A stretch of 55,394 nucleotides of DNA from Muribaculaceae bacterium (GTDB lineage Bacteria > Bacteroidota > Bacteroidia > Bacteroidales > Muribaculaceae), in contig JAFSCJ010000004.1 of assembly GCA_017436845.1 (NCBI GenBank), positions 1-55,394 on the forward strand, in the 5' to 3' direction. Within the stretch, counting starts at the first letter, position 1. The number at the start of each line of letters is the position of its first letter. A program made the position numbers and the translations under genes. Positions 44,944 through 54,573 of the stretch are shown here, piece after piece. Under the pieces are notes generated by a model. That model had not been told where the DNA came from. It was given only the letters and a program-made list of their open reading frames with translations, and did not search any database.

Positions 44944-45375
44944 TTAGTTTTTAAATTTATAGGCTTTTACTTTAGCCGATTTCTTGCATACTTTTCCTAA
45001 GAACATTTTATCCTCAGCTGATGTTTCTAAAACAACTTGATAATAAGTTGCACCGGGAAATTGTTCTACAAGTTTATATGCAGCAAGATCCAATTTATCA
45101 TCTCTAAATAGAGCGTTCCCATTTGGAATATATAATTTCTTTTGGTGTGCTGAATTATATAATTCACCATTTACCTTTTCAATATTTGAAAATGCGCCCC
45201 ACAAATAAGTACTATATTCCACAGAGATATCTGCTTCACCCAAGCAAACCAAGTCATTCATATTCACTTCAAGACGAACAGAATCGAAAGAATATGACTT
45301 GCTTTTGTTTACTGAGCCACAAGATGTCGCAATCAAAGCAATTGCGCATATTGCAAACAATTTAAATATCTTCAT
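44944..45375 (-). CDS. Small lipoprotein, 143 aa
   Basis: The product has a lipoprotein signal peptide (LIATSCGSVNKSK, Cys19), an N-terminal strand region with VRLEVNMNDLVCLGEADISV, and a C-terminal lysine-rich end (KVCKKSAKVKAYKFKN). I do not recognise a family. It starts 6 bases after the outer-membrane barrel gene, so it is probably its partner in the same transcript and likely faces the periplasm from the outer membrane. Confidence 0.75.
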   Translation of the reverse strand: MKIFKLFAICAIALIATSCGSVNKSKSYSFDSVRLEVNMNDLVCLGEADISVEYSTYLWGAFSNIEKVNGELYNSAHQKKLYIPNGNALFRDDKLDLAAYKLVEQFPGATYYQVVLETSAEDKMFLGKVCKKSAKVKAYKFKN

Positions 45376-45381
45376 ACAATA

Positions 45382-46044
45382 TTACATTTTAAAGAAATAA
45401 GTAATAGTAAAGCGAGCTTGATTGCCAAGAGTCCATTTTTTGTGGTCATAATCTGTAACACCTTCAATAGTCATGCCATTGCTTGTGATAGTACCATCGC
45501 TTACAGTATTATACATTGTGCTGATACCATATTCCAAACCAACAGCAAGAGGAAGGTTGCAAACATATGCTTGAAGACCGATAAATGCTCCAAGACCAAA
45601 TTTAAATTGACTTGCAGATTCTTCTCCATTATCCATTGAGCCAAAACCAAATGGCAATTCACCTCCTACATAAACATCAAGAAGATTTGATTTAGAGAAG
45701 TGATAAGCAACACCTGGATAGAACATGTAATTACTTTTTGAAGTTTCATAATCTCCAACTTCTTCTGTTTTTTTCCACCATTCAATACCAAGACGAGCTT
45801 CGATTTGATCAGTGTACATGTACTTCAAGTTAATCAATGGAAGAGCAGAATACTCAGTAATTTCTCCATCAAACATGTTACCAATCATTGAGGCTGTTGC
45901 ACCTAAATAGAGCCCGAAATCACCTTTTTCTGCACGGTTACCAGTATTGAATACTGACGCAGAACTTTCTCCTGTAGAGATTTGTGCTTGAGAAATCATG
46001 CTTCCTGCACAGAAGAAGAACAAAATTAATGCTAATTTTTTCAT
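45382..46044 (-). CDS. Outer-membrane beta-barrel protein, 220 aa
   Basis: The product starts MKKLALILFFFCAGSMISQA with cleavage after QA, and has eight or so amphipathic strands (GDFGLYLGATASMIGNMF, MYTDQIEARLGIEWW, FKFGLGAFIGLQAY) ending in RFTITYFFKM. This is the general OmpA/OmpW-like small barrel pattern of Bacteroidetes; no specific family was recognised. The frame opens at 46077, but the signal peptide starts at 46044. A TAACTTTG box at 46151-46158 may drive it. An HTH gene and structured RNA copy 2 lie upstream on the same strand. Confidence 0.78.
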   Translation of the reverse strand: MKKLALILFFFCAGSMISQAQISTGESSASVFNTGNRAEKGDFGLYLGATASMIGNMFDGEITEYSALPLINLKYMYTDQIEARLGIEWWKKTEEVGDYETSKSNYMFYPGVAYHFSKSNLLDVYVGGELPFGFGSMDNGEESASQFKFGLGAFIGLQAYVCNLPLAVGLEYGISTMYNTVSDGTITSNGMTIEGVTDYDHKKWTLGNQARFTITYFFKM

Positions 46045-46221
46045 AATTACTACATTCGCATGACAGCCCCATGCCATCGCTTTTTTAAATTATAACATTT
46101 CCCATTAGGGGCAAAAGCAAATACTTTTAACGGTACTTTTATTTTGTTTGCAAAGTTATAGGATGTTAAAAGCACCATTATACATTATAGCGTAAAGAGA
46201 TTTTACTAATGCGTATAATAT

Positions 46222-46446
46222 TTATACGCATTGCGATTCTGATTGCTCCAATTCTAAATCGTAATATTGGAAAAAGTTGTGATTCAAGGCTTGAGAGATG
46301 CGCAAGAGCATATCGGTGTTTATAGACTCTTGACGAAATATATAATACACATTGGGGCGCTCGCAATTGATTTTCTTTGCGAGCCATGAGGGAGTGCGTT
46401 CTTGGCGTTCAAGTTCTTGCTTAATGAGTTGACCGATGTGTATCAT
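46222..46446 (-). CDS. Small XRE-like helix-turn-helix protein (behind RNA copy 2)
   Basis: The 74-residue protein starts MIHIGQLIKQELERQERTPS and has an HTH core WLAKKINCERPNVYYIFRQ followed by INTDMLLRISQALNHNFFQ, typical of small XRE/Cro-type DNA-binding proteins in Bacteroidales. It is a clear paralogue of the protein at 54574-54828. The frame continues upstream to 46617, but that part is structured RNA, and homology starts at this ATG. The seven T of a terminator-like hairpin directly precede the ATG, so its expression may depend on read-through. Confidence 0.82.
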   Translation of the reverse strand: MIHIGQLIKQELERQERTPSWLAKKINCERPNVYYIFRQESINTDMLLRISQALNHNFFQYYDLELEQSESQCV

Positions 46447-46593
46447 AAAAAAAGGCGGAACTATTTTGCCGACCTTCGTCCGGGGTACCGCCAAGCACCT
46501 ATGCACAGATAAGCAAAACAGTTCACACCCTGCACAGGCATGAACATTCGGATTTCGCTTATTCTCGTGCTTCAATTTGGCGGTTTTCAGACG
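46447..46593 (-). ncRNA. Structured RNA, family copy 2 (upstream of an HTH gene)
   Basis: Minus strand. P1 pairs CGTCTG (46588-46593) with CGGACG (46477-46482), with an AAA/ACCC internal loop, then P2 pairs ACCGCCAA (46577-46584) with TTGGCGGT (46487-46494). Inner helices include GCAC/GTGC, ATAAGC/GCTTAT and GTTCA/TGAAC. A second hairpin, GG-T-CGG against CCGCC, follows and ends in seven T that abut the HTH start codon. The region 46594-46728 has no gene that I can see. Confidence 0.7.
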
Positions 46594-46728
46594 AGAGAAT
46601 AAGAGCCAAAAGCTCAAAATCTTTTATATGTCGTTAATTTATTTCTTCTATCACTAAATATCAATTCTTATTTAACAGGTGCAAACTTAATGATTTTTTT
46701 GCAAACTATAAATATGTTCCTATTGTCA

Positions 46729-48126
46729 TTATATTACTTTTGGGGCGTTCTCAGGAAGATGCGACGATAGAATGCGCCACTCTTGAGGGTATAGGTTGTT
46801 GGCTCGGTTGCCAAGATTTTTCACAAATCCAAGCGGCTTACCACCATAGGATACAATCACATAGCCTCGTGGAACATCATCGAGCGTGATAGCTTCGCGA
46901 CGCAAATAGGCTATCGCGGTTGCATAATCCACCTCACACACGGGAAACGCATCAACATTCAACGCCACCGACATTGCCAATGACTGCGAGGGGATCAAAT
47001 CTTTTCCCTTAATCTCTCCCACAACAACTCCGTAGTGTATCACATCAAGAACCGATGTCAACACAGCGATATCGCGACTCAATGCCTTGGGAATGGCAAT
47101 TATATAATCCCCTTTTTGATTAAATTCAAAATCATCGGAATTGAGAAGCCATTGCTTTGCAGTTTTAACTATCTGGTCGGCAAGCTTTGGCATTGCTACG
47201 GGCTTTGCCTTTTTCTGCTTGAACAAGGCGATATCGGCATCAGTGGGCTTACGCAAGACTGCGACAAATAAACCTTCTCCTTTTATTAGATTAGGAAGAA
47301 AGCGATAACAATGTAAATCAGTTTTAACACCCTCAGCAATATGCCATTCATTTCTCATGGGCACCTCTACACTTTCAGCGCCATAAGCATCTACAATATA
47401 TTGCACCATCTCCTCGTCTTCATGACGATTAAACGTACATGTGCTATATATAAAAAATCCACCGGGGGCAAGCGACGGCCAAATGTTATCGACAATCTCT
47501 CTTTGACGCTCTACACACTCTCTGACAAGCCCCATGCTCCATTGCTTAACTGCATCAGGTTCCTTGCGGAACATCCCTTCACCCGAACAAGGAACATCGG
47601 CAGCAATTATATCAAAAAATCCCGATAACCTCCCTATGCGAGCGGTATCTCCCTTTGACACCACACAACCGGGATAGCCCCACTTAATTACATTTTCACG
47701 TAACACAGCCGCACGCGTCGGGACATATTCATTGGCAACGACAAGTGAGCCACAAGGCAAGCTATCAATGGCAGTCGTTGTTTTCCCTCCGGGAGCAGCA
47801 CATGCATCAAGATATCGCATGGGAGCAACAGCATCGCTCGTTAACCACGAAACAATATGAGACAATATCATTGACGAAGCATCTTGCACATAGTACAACC
47901 CTTGATGCATTGCAGGGTCAAAAGTAAACGCCTCGCGACAAGGCAAATACCACCCGTTTTCACACCAAGGGACATGGTCAACATTAGCAGGCGTAGATAC
48001 CTGCTTGCTACGATTGGCGCGCACCGATACAGAAGCGTCGGTATCAGCCAACGCCTCAACCAATCCGTCCAACGACTTGGCATTATAACTCTCAATCTCT
48101 GATATAAACTCCTTGGGGATATTCAT
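46729..48126 (-). CDS. RsmF-like rRNA cytosine-C5 methyltransferase
   Basis: The 465-residue protein is of the NOL1/NOP2/Sun group. SAM-binding YLDACAAPGGKTTTAI, catalytic PCSGEGMFRKEP and STCTFNRHEDEEMVQY (two catalytic cysteines) are present. The C-terminal part (about 300-465, ending RGYVIVSYGGKPLGFVKN) resembles the PUA-like extension of RsmF/YebU, which makes m5C1407 in 16S rRNA. Length fits RsmF. It is monocistronic, reading away from the right tRNA-Asn repeat, with only 62 bases between its start and the repeat edge. Confidence 0.92.
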   Translation of the reverse strand: MNIPKEFISEIESYNAKSLDGLVEALADTDASVSVRANRSKQVSTPANVDHVPWCENGWYLPCREAFTFDPAMHQGLYYVQDASSMILSHIVSWLTSDAVAPMRYLDACAAPGGKTTTAIDSLPCGSLVVANEYVPTRAAVLRENVIKWGYPGCVVSKGDTARIGRLSGFFDIIAADVPCSGEGMFRKEPDAVKQWSMGLVRECVERQREIVDNIWPSLAPGGFFIYSTCTFNRHEDEEMVQYIVDAYGAESVEVPMRNEWHIAEGVKTDLHCYRFLPNLIKGEGLFVAVLRKPTDADIALFKQKKAKPVAMPKLADQIVKTAKQWLLNSDDFEFNQKGDYIIAIPKALSRDIAVLTSVLDVIHYGVVVGEIKGKDLIPSQSLAMSVALNVDAFPVCEVDYATAIAYLRREAITLDDVPRGYVIVSYGGKPLGFVKNLGNRANNLYPQEWRILSSHLPENAPKVI

Positions 48127-48209
48127 CGTCTTGATATTATTTTCAACTTCAAAAATACATCATTTTAGATGTAAATCGGCAAAGAATGGTAATATTTTTT
48201 GCAAATCAG

Positions 48210-48240
48210 TTGCATAATTCAAAAATTGCGACTAATTTTG
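48210..48240 (+). promoter_or_regulatory. Promoter of the right tRNA-Asn
   Basis: TTG (48210-48212), 20-base spacer, TAATTTTG (48233-48240). The tRNA starts 33 bases after the box. Confidence 0.75.
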
Positions 48241-48272
48241 CAACGCAATTCCCGAAAAGGATAGCATAACCT

Positions 48273-48346
48273 GCTTCAGTAGCTCAGTTGGTTAGAGCAC
48301 CTGACTGTTAATCAGGGGGTCGTTGGTTCAAGCCCATCCTGAAGCG
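48273..48346 (+). tRNA. tRNA-Asn (GUU), right copy
   Basis: Acceptor stem GCTTCAG/CTGAAGC with discriminator G, anticodon stem CCTGA/TCAGG around CTGTTAA (anticodon GTT). Identical to the inverted copy at 38036-38109. Confidence 0.95.
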
Positions 48347-48347
48347 C

Positions 48348-48383
48348 AAAGCGAGACACTCCACGTGCCTCGCTTTTGTTTTT
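48348..48383 (+). terminator. Terminator of the right tRNA-Asn
   Basis: AAAGCGAG and CTCGCTTT enclose a short loop with CAC/GTG pairing; TGTTTTT follows. Confidence 0.8.
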
Positions 48384-48471
48384 ATATTACCAAAACCAAG
48401 AAGGAGGGGGATTTGTTAAAAAAGTAAAGTTTTTGTAACTTAGAGAAATGTTTTAATGCTAACGATAATTT

Positions 48472-49962
48472 ATGGAAATTACCGCTAATAATATAATGCT
48501 CACGCTGGCTGCATTACTTTCGTTGAGCGTGATTGTGGGGAAAGCAGGCAACAAGTTTGGGATGCCTGCCTTGTTATTATTCTTGGCTGTGGGCATGATT
48601 GCCGGAACCGATGGGTTTGGAATACAATTTGACAGTGCCGAGGCCGCCCAATTCATTGGTATGATCTCCCTTAGTGTCATCCTTTTTTCCGGTGGGGTGG
48701 ACACAAATTTCAAGGACATACGCCCCATTTTAGCTCCCGGAGTGGTACTTGCGACGGTGGGGGTATTTATTACCACGATTGTTACAGGTGCCTTTATTTA
48801 TTACATGTTTCATTGGCTCGCTCCTGAATTTGCCTTTGGATGGATAGAATCAATGTTACTTGCTGCCATCATGTCATCAACTGACTCGGCATCGGTATTT
48901 TCTATATTAAACTCTTCACACACAGGGTTAAAACAAAATCTTAAACCCACTCTTGAACTTGAAAGCGGAAGTAATGACCCGATGGCTTATCTATTGGTAA
49001 TCATTCTTATAGGTATATTAGAGGGTGGAGGGAATGCTATGAGCACTGAGTTGTGGACCGACTCTGCACTATTGCTTATTAAACAATTATTGTTGGGAGC
49101 CATTGGCGGTGTAGCTATAGGATACGCAACTGTTAAAGTTATCAACCGCCTAAGAGTTGATAACGAATTCCTATATCCAGTAATGGTGATTGCATGCGTG
49201 TTCTTTGTATTTTCTCTTACCGAACTGATAGGAGGAAACAGCTATTTGGCAGTCTATATTGCAGGTCTTGTCGTCGGAAATTGCAAACTTGCACTTAAAC
49301 GCACTATCACAACATTCTTTGGCGGCTTCACATGGCTTGTGCAGATTATCATGTTCTTGTCGCTCGGATTGCTTGTAAATCCTCATGAATTTGTCAACAT
49401 GCACATCATCATGCCGGGTGTATTATTAGGTATTTTTATGATTTTAATTGCTCGACCTGTTGCCGTATTTATCTCGCTATTGCCATTCAAAAATTTCACC
49501 TTTAAGGCTCGTCTTTACATCTCATGGGTGGGTTTGCGTGGTGCTGTTCCCATCATCTTTGCCACATATGCATTGACATCGCCCGGCGTTGAACATGCCC
49601 GCATGATGTTCAACATGGTGTTTTTCATCACTATTCTCTCGCTCATTTTACAAGGGACAACGGTTAATCGCATGGCACAATGGCTCGGACTGAAAGAGAA
49701 ATTAAAGGAAAAAGAATTTAACTTTGACCTACCCGACGAAATCACAGCATCAATGCAAGAAATGGACGTTACTGCACGATTACTCAGCAATGGGGAAATG
49801 CTTAAGGATGTAACTCTCCCACCAAATACTCTTGTGATAATGATAAAACGTGAAGGCAAATATCTTGTTCCTACAGGGAATACACACCTTTACCTCTCCG
49901 ATAAACTGCTACTTATCTCTGAGGAGGAAAAACATCTTCAATCTTTAATAGAATCATTCTAA
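48472..49962 (+). CDS. Potassium/proton antiporter (CPA1, NhaP2/CvrA type)
   Basis: The 496-residue inner-membrane protein has about 12-13 helices in residues 8-395, with the transport-site motifs LAAIMSSTDSASVFSIL and ELESGSNDPMAYLLV in the core, and WVGLRGAVPIIFATYAL in a late helix. The C-terminus (about 420-496) is a TrkA-C-like regulatory domain (LLSNGEMLKDVTLPPNTLVI, then MIKREGKYLVPTGNTHLYLS). This layout matches the K+/H+ antiporters of the NhaP2 type that export potassium in exchange for protons. It starts 88 bases behind the tRNA-Asn terminator and is monocistronic. Confidence 0.92.
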   Translation: MEITANNIMLTLAALLSLSVIVGKAGNKFGMPALLLFLAVGMIAGTDGFGIQFDSAEAAQFIGMISLSVILFSGGVDTNFKDIRPILAPGVVLATVGVFITTIVTGAFIYYMFHWLAPEFAFGWIESMLLAAIMSSTDSASVFSILNSSHTGLKQNLKPTLELESGSNDPMAYLLVIILIGILEGGGNAMSTELWTDSALLLIKQLLLGAIGGVAIGYATVKVINRLRVDNEFLYPVMVIACVFFVFSLTELIGGNSYLAVYIAGLVVGNCKLALKRTITTFFGGFTWLVQIIMFLSLGLLVNPHEFVNMHIIMPGVLLGIFMILIARPVAVFISLLPFKNFTFKARLYISWVGLRGAVPIIFATYALTSPGVEHARMMFNMVFFITILSLILQGTTVNRMAQWLGLKEKLKEKEFNFDLPDEITASMQEMDVTARLLSNGEMLKDVTLPPNTLVIMIKREGKYLVPTGNTHLYLSDKLLLISEEEKHLQSLIESF

Positions 49963-49967
49963 TAAAT

Positions 49968-50000
49968 AACAGATGCCCTTACTGAGTAAGGGCATCTGTT
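49968..50000. terminator. Bidirectional terminator between the antiporter gene and slyD
   Basis: AACAGATGCCCTTAC, loop TGA, and its exact complement, 15 base pairs. It serves the convergent antiporter gene (ends 49962) and slyD (ends 50027). Confidence 0.92.
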
Positions 50001-50026
50001 ATAATCTATTTTACTTTCTCTTTTTC

Positions 50027-50605
50027 TTAGTGGCAGCAGCCATCACCGCAGTGGTGAGCTCCATCACAATCGCTTTCGCAGCCACCACAGCTGTCTCCAC
50101 AACCACATCCGCAACCATGAACAGGATTTAGTTCTTCAGGTGTTGCATTGCGCACAGCGAGGATTTTACCGGCAAAACGCACATCCTTGCCTGCAAGTGG
50201 ATGGTTAAAGTCCATTGTTACTTTAGTGAGACTCACAGCAGTAACAAGACCATTGATGCGATAACCATCGGCAGTCATCATAGGAACAACAGCTCCCGGT
50301 TTGATCGCATTTTCGTCAAATTTACCATCTACGATGAAGATATCGCGGTCGAGTTCAGCAATTTGCTCCGGATCATGTGGACCAAATGCCTCATCTGATT
50401 TTACTGTGATATCAAAAGTATCACCTGCTTGAAGACCTTCAACTGCTTTTTCAAGAGGAATAATCATACCTTGAGTAACACCGAAAATGAATTTTTCGGG
50501 ATCTTCAACATCTGTTTGATGAACGAGTTTTTGTGTGCCATCGGCAGCTACTTCGTAGAGGTCATAACCAAGCTCTACATATTTTCCTGTTTCAATTCTT
50601 TCCAT
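50027..50605 (-). CDS. slyD: SlyD-type FKBP peptidyl-prolyl isomerase
   Basis: The 192-residue protein combines an FKBP isomerase domain with the inserted chaperone flap (about 65-130, ITVKSDEAFGPHDPEQIAEL) and the GMIIPLEKAVEGLQAGDTF motif. The C-terminal tail (about 163-192) is rich in Cys, His and Asp (many CxC and HHCG-type pairs), as in E. coli SlyD, where the tail binds nickel and zinc. It can assist folding and metal delivery. It lies 21 bases after mutS and is probably co-transcribed with it. Confidence 0.93.
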   Translation of the reverse strand: MERIETGKYVELGYDLYEVAADGTQKLVHQTDVEDPEKFIFGVTQGMIIPLEKAVEGLQAGDTFDITVKSDEAFGPHDPEQIAELDRDIFIVDGKFDENAIKPGAVVPMMTADGYRINGLVTAVSLTKVTMDFNHPLAGKDVRFAGKILAVRNATPEELNPVHGCGCGCGDSCGGCESDCDGAHHCGDGCCH

Positions 50606-50626
50606 ATGTATTTTCGTTTTTAATGA

Positions 50627-53248
50627 TTAATCTTTGCCTGTAATTATCTTTTTAATATCGTGTAGTTTATTGAGCGCCGACATTGGGGTGAGGTTATTTA
50701 TATCCAAATCAAGGATTTCATCACGCACTTGGCTCAACACTGGATCATCAAGTTGGAAGAATGACAATTGCATTCCTTGACGACCTTCGGCTACATCATT
50801 AAGGTTTTTATGTATTGCATCAGATTCCTTGCGATTGTTTGATTCCAACTGATGCAATACTTGATCAGCTCGCTGCACAATTGCCGGTGGCATACCCGCA
50901 AGTTTAGCAACATGAATACCAAAGCTGTGTTCACTGCCTCCTCGTGCCAATTTACGCAAAAAGACAACCTTGCCATTTATTTCCTTAACCGACACATTGT
51001 AATTTACCACGCGAGAGAAACTCTTCTCCATCTCATTTAACTCATGATAGTGTGTCGCAAAAAGCGTTTTGGGGTGGATTTTGCCATATTCGTGAATGTG
51101 TTCAACGATAGCCCACGCAATAGAAATGCCATCATAGGTTGATGTTCCGCGCCCTAACTCGTCAAACAGTATGAGACTACGCTCGCTCATGTTATTAAGA
51201 ATCGATGCCGCTTCATTCATCTCAACCATAAAAGTTGATTCGCCAAGCGAGATATTATCAGAAGCTCCCACACGGGTAAATATCATATCAACGATACCTA
51301 TTCGCGCACTATCAGCAGCAACATAACAACCTATCTGCGCCATCAATACATTTAATGCTGTTTGGCGCAACAATGCCGATTTACCCGACATATTGGGACC
51401 GGTAATCATCATCACCTGCGTACCGGAATTTGACAACGACACCGAGTTGGAGATATATGGTTCGCCCGGTGGCAACTCCTTCTCAATAACAGGGTGACGA
51501 CCCTCTACAATCTCTATCGCTAATGAGTCATCTACTACGGGACGATTATAACGATTTTCCATTGCTACACGCGTAAACGCAGTCAAGCAGTCAAGACGAG
51601 CTATCAACGAAGCATCAAGCTGTATTGCCGGGATATATTCAGCCAAACGGCTCACAAGCTCGTTATATAATCGTGTCTCAATTATAGCTATACGCTCTTG
51701 TGCTCCGAGTATTTTCTCCTCATACTCTTTCAGTTCTTGAGTGATGTAGCGCTCAGCATTTACAAGTGTCTGCTTGCGTATCCAGTCGGCAGGCACTTTA
51801 TCTTTGTGAGTATTGGTAACCTCTATATAGTAACCAAACACGTTATTATACCCTATTTTAAGGCTTGTAATGCCCGTTGCATCAATTTCACGAGCTTGCA
51901 CTTTCAACAGATAGTCTTTCCCTTGATAAGCGATTTCACGCAATTCATCAAGTTCAGCATCGACACCCGAACGAATGATTGTTCCCTTGTTTATCGCTGT
52001 GGGTGCATCATCGACAATCTCACGAGCGATGCGATCACGCATCAATGTGCAAGGATTAAGTTGCTCCCCTATTGAGTGTAATGCTTCCAAATCGGCACTC
52101 ATACACAATGCCTTTATGGGCTCTATAGCCGTCAATGCATTGCGCATCTGCACAACTTCACGAGGAGTGATGCGTCCCACCGCAACTTTTGATATCAAGC
52201 GTTCAAGATCGCCCACTTGCTCAAGAGATTCCTTTATAGCTTCGCGATGGTCAGGGTGGCGGAAGAAATATTCTACGACATCAAGGCGGTTATTTATAGC
52301 CTTTACATCCTTCAATGGGAATAATACCCACCGACGCAACATTCGTGCTCCCATAGGGCTCACAGTGCGATCTATGACACTAAGAAGACTTTTCCCTTCA
52401 TCGCCAAGGCTGTCAATAAGCTCAAGGTTGCGCACAGTGAATTTGTCCAATCTCACATATTTGTCCTCCTCGATGCGAGAAAGATTAGTGATGTGGCCTA
52501 TCTGGGTGTGTTGAGTAATATCTAAGTAATGTAAAATCGCTCCCGACGCTATTATCGCCGAGGTCATGCGATGAATACCAAACCCCTTGAGATTACGAGT
52601 TTCAAACTGCTTAAGCAAACGGTCCATCGCTGCCTCTTCGGTGAAAATCCAGTCATCAAGTTCAAAAGTCAAATAACGCGCGGTGAACGTCTCCTCAAAC
52701 GTCCCTCTATTTCCTCGCTCGATAAGGACTTCCTTAGGCGCAAAATTTCCCAAAAGCTTATCAATGTAGTCAGTTGTTCCTTCGGCAGTCAAAAATTCAC
52801 CTGTGCTTATATCCAAAAATGACACTCCACAACCTGTGCGAGTAAAATGAACTGCCGCAACAAAGTTGTTTTCACGATGATTCAGGATGTTATCATTTAT
52901 CGAAACTCCGGGCGTTACCAATTCGGTAATTCCTCTTTTCACAAGTTTCTTGGTCAACTTAGGATCCTCAAGTTGCTCACAAATAGCAACACGCTTCCCT
53001 GCTCGCACCAATTTTGGCAAATATGTATCAAGAGCATGATGGGGAAAACCTGCAAGTTCAACATGTTGAGCAGAGCCGTTTGCACGTCGAGTCAATGTAA
53101 TTCCCAATATCTCTGATGCAGCTATAGCATCATCAGAGAATGTCTCATAGAAATCCCCCACACGAAACAACAACACCGCATCGGGATGTTTTTGTTTCAT
53201 CTCAAGATACTGCTTCATCAATGGGGTTTCTACGATAGTCTTTGCCAT
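50627..53248 (-). CDS. mutS: DNA mismatch repair protein MutS
   Basis: The 873-residue ATPase recognises mismatches. The N-terminal mismatch-binding motif [12 protein letters not shown] (Phe-x-Glu) is intact, followed by connector, lever and clamp domains, then the ATPase with Walker [16 protein letters not shown], the ST-loop [17 protein letters not shown] region and Walker [19 protein letters not shown], and a C-terminal tail with the dimerisation helix ([12 protein letters not shown]). It is MutS1, not MutS2. It has its own promoter (53273-53302) and is followed by slyD. Confidence 0.98.
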   Translation of the reverse strand: MAKTIVETPLMKQYLEMKQKHPDAVLLFRVGDFYETFSDDAIAASEILGITLTRRANGSAQHVELAGFPHHALDTYLPKLVRAGKRVAICEQLEDPKLTKKLVKRGITELVTPGVSINDNILNHRENNFVAAVHFTRTGCGVSFLDISTGEFLTAEGTTDYIDKLLGNFAPKEVLIERGNRGTFEETFTARYLTFELDDWIFTEEAAMDRLLKQFETRNLKGFGIHRMTSAIIASGAILHYLDITQHTQIGHITNLSRIEEDKYVRLDKFTVRNLELIDSLGDEGKSLLSVIDRTVSPMGARMLRRWVLFPLKDVKAINNRLDVVEYFFRHPDHREAIKESLEQVGDLERLISKVAVGRITPREVVQMRNALTAIEPIKALCMSADLEALHSIGEQLNPCTLMRDRIAREIVDDAPTAINKGTIIRSGVDAELDELREIAYQGKDYLLKVQAREIDATGITSLKIGYNNVFGYYIEVTNTHKDKVPADWIRKQTLVNAERYITQELKEYEEKILGAQERIAIIETRLYNELVSRLAEYIPAIQLDASLIARLDCLTAFTRVAMENRYNRPVVDDSLAIEIVEGRHPVIEKELPPGEPYISNSVSLSNSGTQVMMITGPNMSGKSALLRQTALNVLMAQIGCYVAADSARIGIVDMIFTRVGASDNISLGESTFMVEMNEAASILNNMSERSLILFDELGRGTSTYDGISIAWAIVEHIHEYGKIHPKTLFATHYHELNEMEKSFSRVVNYNVSVKEINGKVVFLRKLARGGSEHSFGIHVAKLAGMPPAIVQRADQVLHQLESNNRKESDAIHKNLNDVAEGRQGMQLSFFQLDDPVLSQVRDEILDLDINNLTPMSALNKLHDIKKIITGKD

Positions 53249-53272
53249 TTTCTTTGAAAATTAAATAGAATG

Positions 53273-53302
53273 TAAAGTTAACAATTCTGCTGTGATTGTC
53301 AA
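53273..53302 (-). promoter_or_regulatory. Promoter of mutS-slyD
   Basis: Minus strand TTG (53300-53302), 19-base spacer, TAACTTTA (53273-53280, one mismatch to TAnnTTTG). Confidence 0.6.
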
Positions 53303-53332
53303 AATCAGTCTTTAAAATCGAAATAAAAAAAA

Positions 53333-53356
53333 CAGGCTTGCATCACTGCAAGCCTG
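53333..53356 (-). terminator. Terminator of the outer-membrane protein gene
   Basis: CAGGCTTGC, loop AGTGAT, GCAAGCCTG, then eight T on the minus strand. Confidence 0.92.
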
Positions 53357-53391
53357 CCCATAAACAAAGTTTTTTGTACGAATATAGTATT

Positions 53392-53925
53392 TTAGAATTT
53401 GTATGCCACACCAACAGAAGCTGCTACTTGATCGAAAGCATCTAAGTCTCCAAACAATTTTTGGTATTTCGCTTCAAGGTTGATAGCAATATTTTCAGAA
53501 ATTGAATATTCAACACCAGCACCAACGTTAATACCAAATGCGCCTTCTGATGCAGATCCACCTTCTTCTCCTACTGTTCCGTATCCAGGTATATCAACAG
53601 AAACACCTTCCCATTCAACTTTTGCATTTGCATAAGTTACACCAGCTAATGGATATACTTTGAGATTTTCCGCTACATTAAAAAGATAGTGAGCAGTAAC
53701 ATCAATACCCCACATAGAAACGCCATCTTTTTCCAAGAAATAGTTAAAAGCTGCTTCTGCGCGAAGAGCATCAGTAATACCATATTGGTATTTTGCTCCA
53801 ATTGAGAAAGATTCAATTTCAGATCCATAACCGAAATTAAGACCTGCTGCTGATTGTCCTTTTTGTGCTGCAAGAGAACCAATACCCATAACTGCAACAC
53901 ACAATGCAATAATTAATTTTTTCAT
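53392..53925 (-). CDS. Small outer-membrane beta-barrel protein, 177 aa
   Basis: The product has a signal peptide ending SLAAQ and about eight amphipathic strands (SFSIGAKYQYGITDALRAEA, FGINVGAGVEYSISENIAIN) ending in VGVAYKF with terminal Phe, a typical small outer-membrane barrel of Bacteroidetes. No specific family is recognised. It is followed by a strong terminator and lies downstream of the lipoprotein gene at 54028 on the same strand (102-base gap). Possible roles include adhesion or membrane stability; none is established. Confidence 0.85.
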   Translation of the reverse strand: MKKLIIALCVAVMGIGSLAAQKGQSAAGLNFGYGSEIESFSIGAKYQYGITDALRAEAAFNYFLEKDGVSMWGIDVTAHYLFNVAENLKVYPLAGVTYANAKVEWEGVSVDIPGYGTVGEEGGSASEGAFGINVGAGVEYSISENIAINLEAKYQKLFGDLDAFDQVAASVGVAYKF

Positions 53926-54027
53926 ATTTAAATTGTTTTAGGTGCATTGTCAGGTTCAAACAATGCAAGTGTTATTATTTCAAGATATCGTGAACCTATG
54001 ACTTAAGTCATCCGATCCTTTATTAAT

Positions 54028-54474
54028 TTAACGAGTATAATGCAATTCAGTCGTTGCTTCCATTCCCATACCTATCATATCTGTCATATCATACAAAAAA
54101 ACAAGTTGAGAATCTGTTAATTTAGATATTTTGATTATTAGATCATCATTGGCATATTCCGATGATGTATAATAAAATCTATTTCCTTCTATTTTATAAG
54201 TAATTCCGTTTACTTTATCCCCTGAAAATGTTAATACTTCATCCCAAAAACCTGAAACGCCCATTTGCTCAGCCAAACCGGGAAGATCATCGCGAGTAAT
54301 TGTATTAGAAAAACCTCCTATTTTAGAAACTCCTTTAGAAAAATACCATTTCCCTTGAAGCATTTCAACAGAACTACCACCATCAGGCTCGTCATCACTA
54401 TCACTTGAACAAGAGACAAAACCCATTCCTATCACCATCATCATAACGATGCCAAAAAGTTTTAACTTTTCCAT
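54028..54474 (-). CDS. Lipocalin-like lipoprotein, 148 aa
   Basis: The product has a lipobox FVSC (Cys22) after a strongly hydrophobic signal (MMMVIGMGFVSC). The mature part MLQGKWYFSKGVSKIGG followed by beta strands (DKVNGITYKIEGNRFYYTS, LVFLYDMTDM) is like the lipocalin-like/DUF lipoproteins of Bacteroidales that begin with an xLxGxWxxS motif. Likely an outer-membrane lipoprotein. It lies 99 bases behind the HTH gene and 102 bases before the barrel gene, all on the same strand. Confidence 0.75.
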   Translation of the reverse strand: MEKLKLFGIVMMMVIGMGFVSCSSDSDDEPDGGSSVEMLQGKWYFSKGVSKIGGFSNTITRDDLPGLAEQMGVSGFWDEVLTFSGDKVNGITYKIEGNRFYYTSSEYANDDLIIKISKLTDSQLVFLYDMTDMIGMGMEATTELHYTR

Positions 54475-54573
54475 AGTTTAAATGCATTAATTTATTTTAA
54501 TTACAAATATCTATATAAATATTAACATTTATATGTTTTTCATGTTGCCTTAATATCCTCAATCTGTAGACAT

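Larger units (their letters stand above)
48189..48383. repeat. 195-bp inverted repeat, right copy (carries a complete tRNA-Asn unit)
   Basis: Reverse complement of 37999-38193 with one mismatch seen. Promoter, tRNA and terminator are all inside. Confidence 0.95.

Noticed and set aside
46447..46617. N-terminal extension of the HTH protein at 46222
   Set aside because: The extension is the structured RNA; homology to the second HTH protein starts at the ATG at 46446.
38036..48346. Integrated element between tRNA-Asn attachment sites
   Set aside because: The repeats are inverted, carry whole tRNA units, and enclose housekeeping genes (mfd, rRNA methyltransferase) without integrase or phage genes.
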